From Ruminococcus sp. (GTDB lineage Bacteria; Bacillota; Clostridia; Oscillospirales; Ruminococcaceae): a stretch of DNA of 53,562 nt. The translations under genes were made by a program, and so were the position numbers. The stretch spans positions 1 through 53,562 of the forward strand of contig SVNW01000018.1 in NCBI GenBank assembly GCA_015066745.1. Reading direction: 5' to 3'. The notes beneath the pieces were generated by a model. It made no database searches and was not told where the DNA came from. It was given only the letters and a program-made list of their open reading frames with translations. How positions within the stretch are numbered: position 1 is the stretch's first letter; each line of letters opens with the position of its first letter. Of this stretch, positions 53,532-53,562 are shown in pieces.

Positions 53532-53562
53532 TATCTTTTAAACTGAACTTTCAAACATACTC

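Overview
The window looks like chromosome of a low-GC anaerobic Firmicute of the Ruminococcus / Oscillospiraceae type. The grounds are a secreted GH5 enzyme ending in a two-repeat type I dockerin (a cellulosome-style plug), the AT-rich composition, strong GGAGG ribosome-binding sites, and BceRS-like and DesKR-like two-component systems. The genus is an inference; no 16S gene is present.

Region 1 (about 1-18722, all minus strand) is an 11-gene surface-polysaccharide operon with overlapping or tightly spaced genes. In transcription order it encodes a GT4 glycosyltransferase, an RDGY/GW.GS-type protein, a GT2-HAD-RDGY fusion, the ABC-2 permease and ATPase of a polysaccharide exporter, UDP-galactopyranose mutase (glf), two GlfT2-like galactofuranosyltransferases, a GT2-GT4 fusion, a pyruvyltransferase-ferredoxin-F420 beta-subunit fusion and a GT8. 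It should make and export a galactofuranose-containing glycan. The far left edge holds the start of an IS3-type transposase and a small ORF.

Region 2 (18723-20160) is the main discovery candidate. A complete tyrosine recombinase gene lies between two perfect 31-bp inverted repeats (18834-18864 and 20043-20073). Inside the flipped segment, divergent from the recombinase gene, is a textbook promoter (TTGACA, 17 bp, TATAAT) that reads out across the left repeat into the polysaccharide operon. Just outside the right repeat is a strong terminator that would stop the same promoter after inversion. This has the logic of the Salmonella Hin switch (invertase and outward promoter inside the invertible DNA), but with a tyrosine recombinase and a polysaccharide operon as target. 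As written here the switch is in the ON orientation.

Region 3 (20165-24410) has a small C39-like cysteine peptidase, a large regulator (LacI-type sensor, degenerate GGDEF-like domain, AraC output) and the divergent dockerin-bearing GH5 glucanase. Region 4 (24413-28986) is an FtsX-type ABC transporter with an OmpR/histidine-kinase pair. Region 5 (29008-31156) holds a DUF6985-like protein, a hotdog thioesterase and a zinc-ribbon protein.

Region 6 (31217-39163) is an array of AAA-ATPase/PD-(D/E)XK proteins: one distinct member followed upstream by four near-identical genes repeating with an exact period of 1594 bp. The four copies combine two alleles of a central segment with two alleles of the flanking and C-terminal segments in all four possible ways.

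Region 7 (39337-44325) has an ECF sigma factor coupled to a 1061-aa membrane anti-sigma-like protein with an extracellular sensor that includes a solute-binding-protein-like part, and a divergent unknown gene. Region 8 (44650-53090) has a ferritin-like DUF2383-type protein, a DrrAB-like ABC exporter with a divergent NarL-type two-component system, a membrane-anchored adenosine deaminase, a rhomboid-like protein without catalytic residues and a GH25-LysM muramidase. The right end is the tail of an rRNA operon on the minus strand: 5S rRNA, tRNA-Lys(CTT), tRNA-Leu(GAG), tRNA-Ser(GGA) and a terminator.
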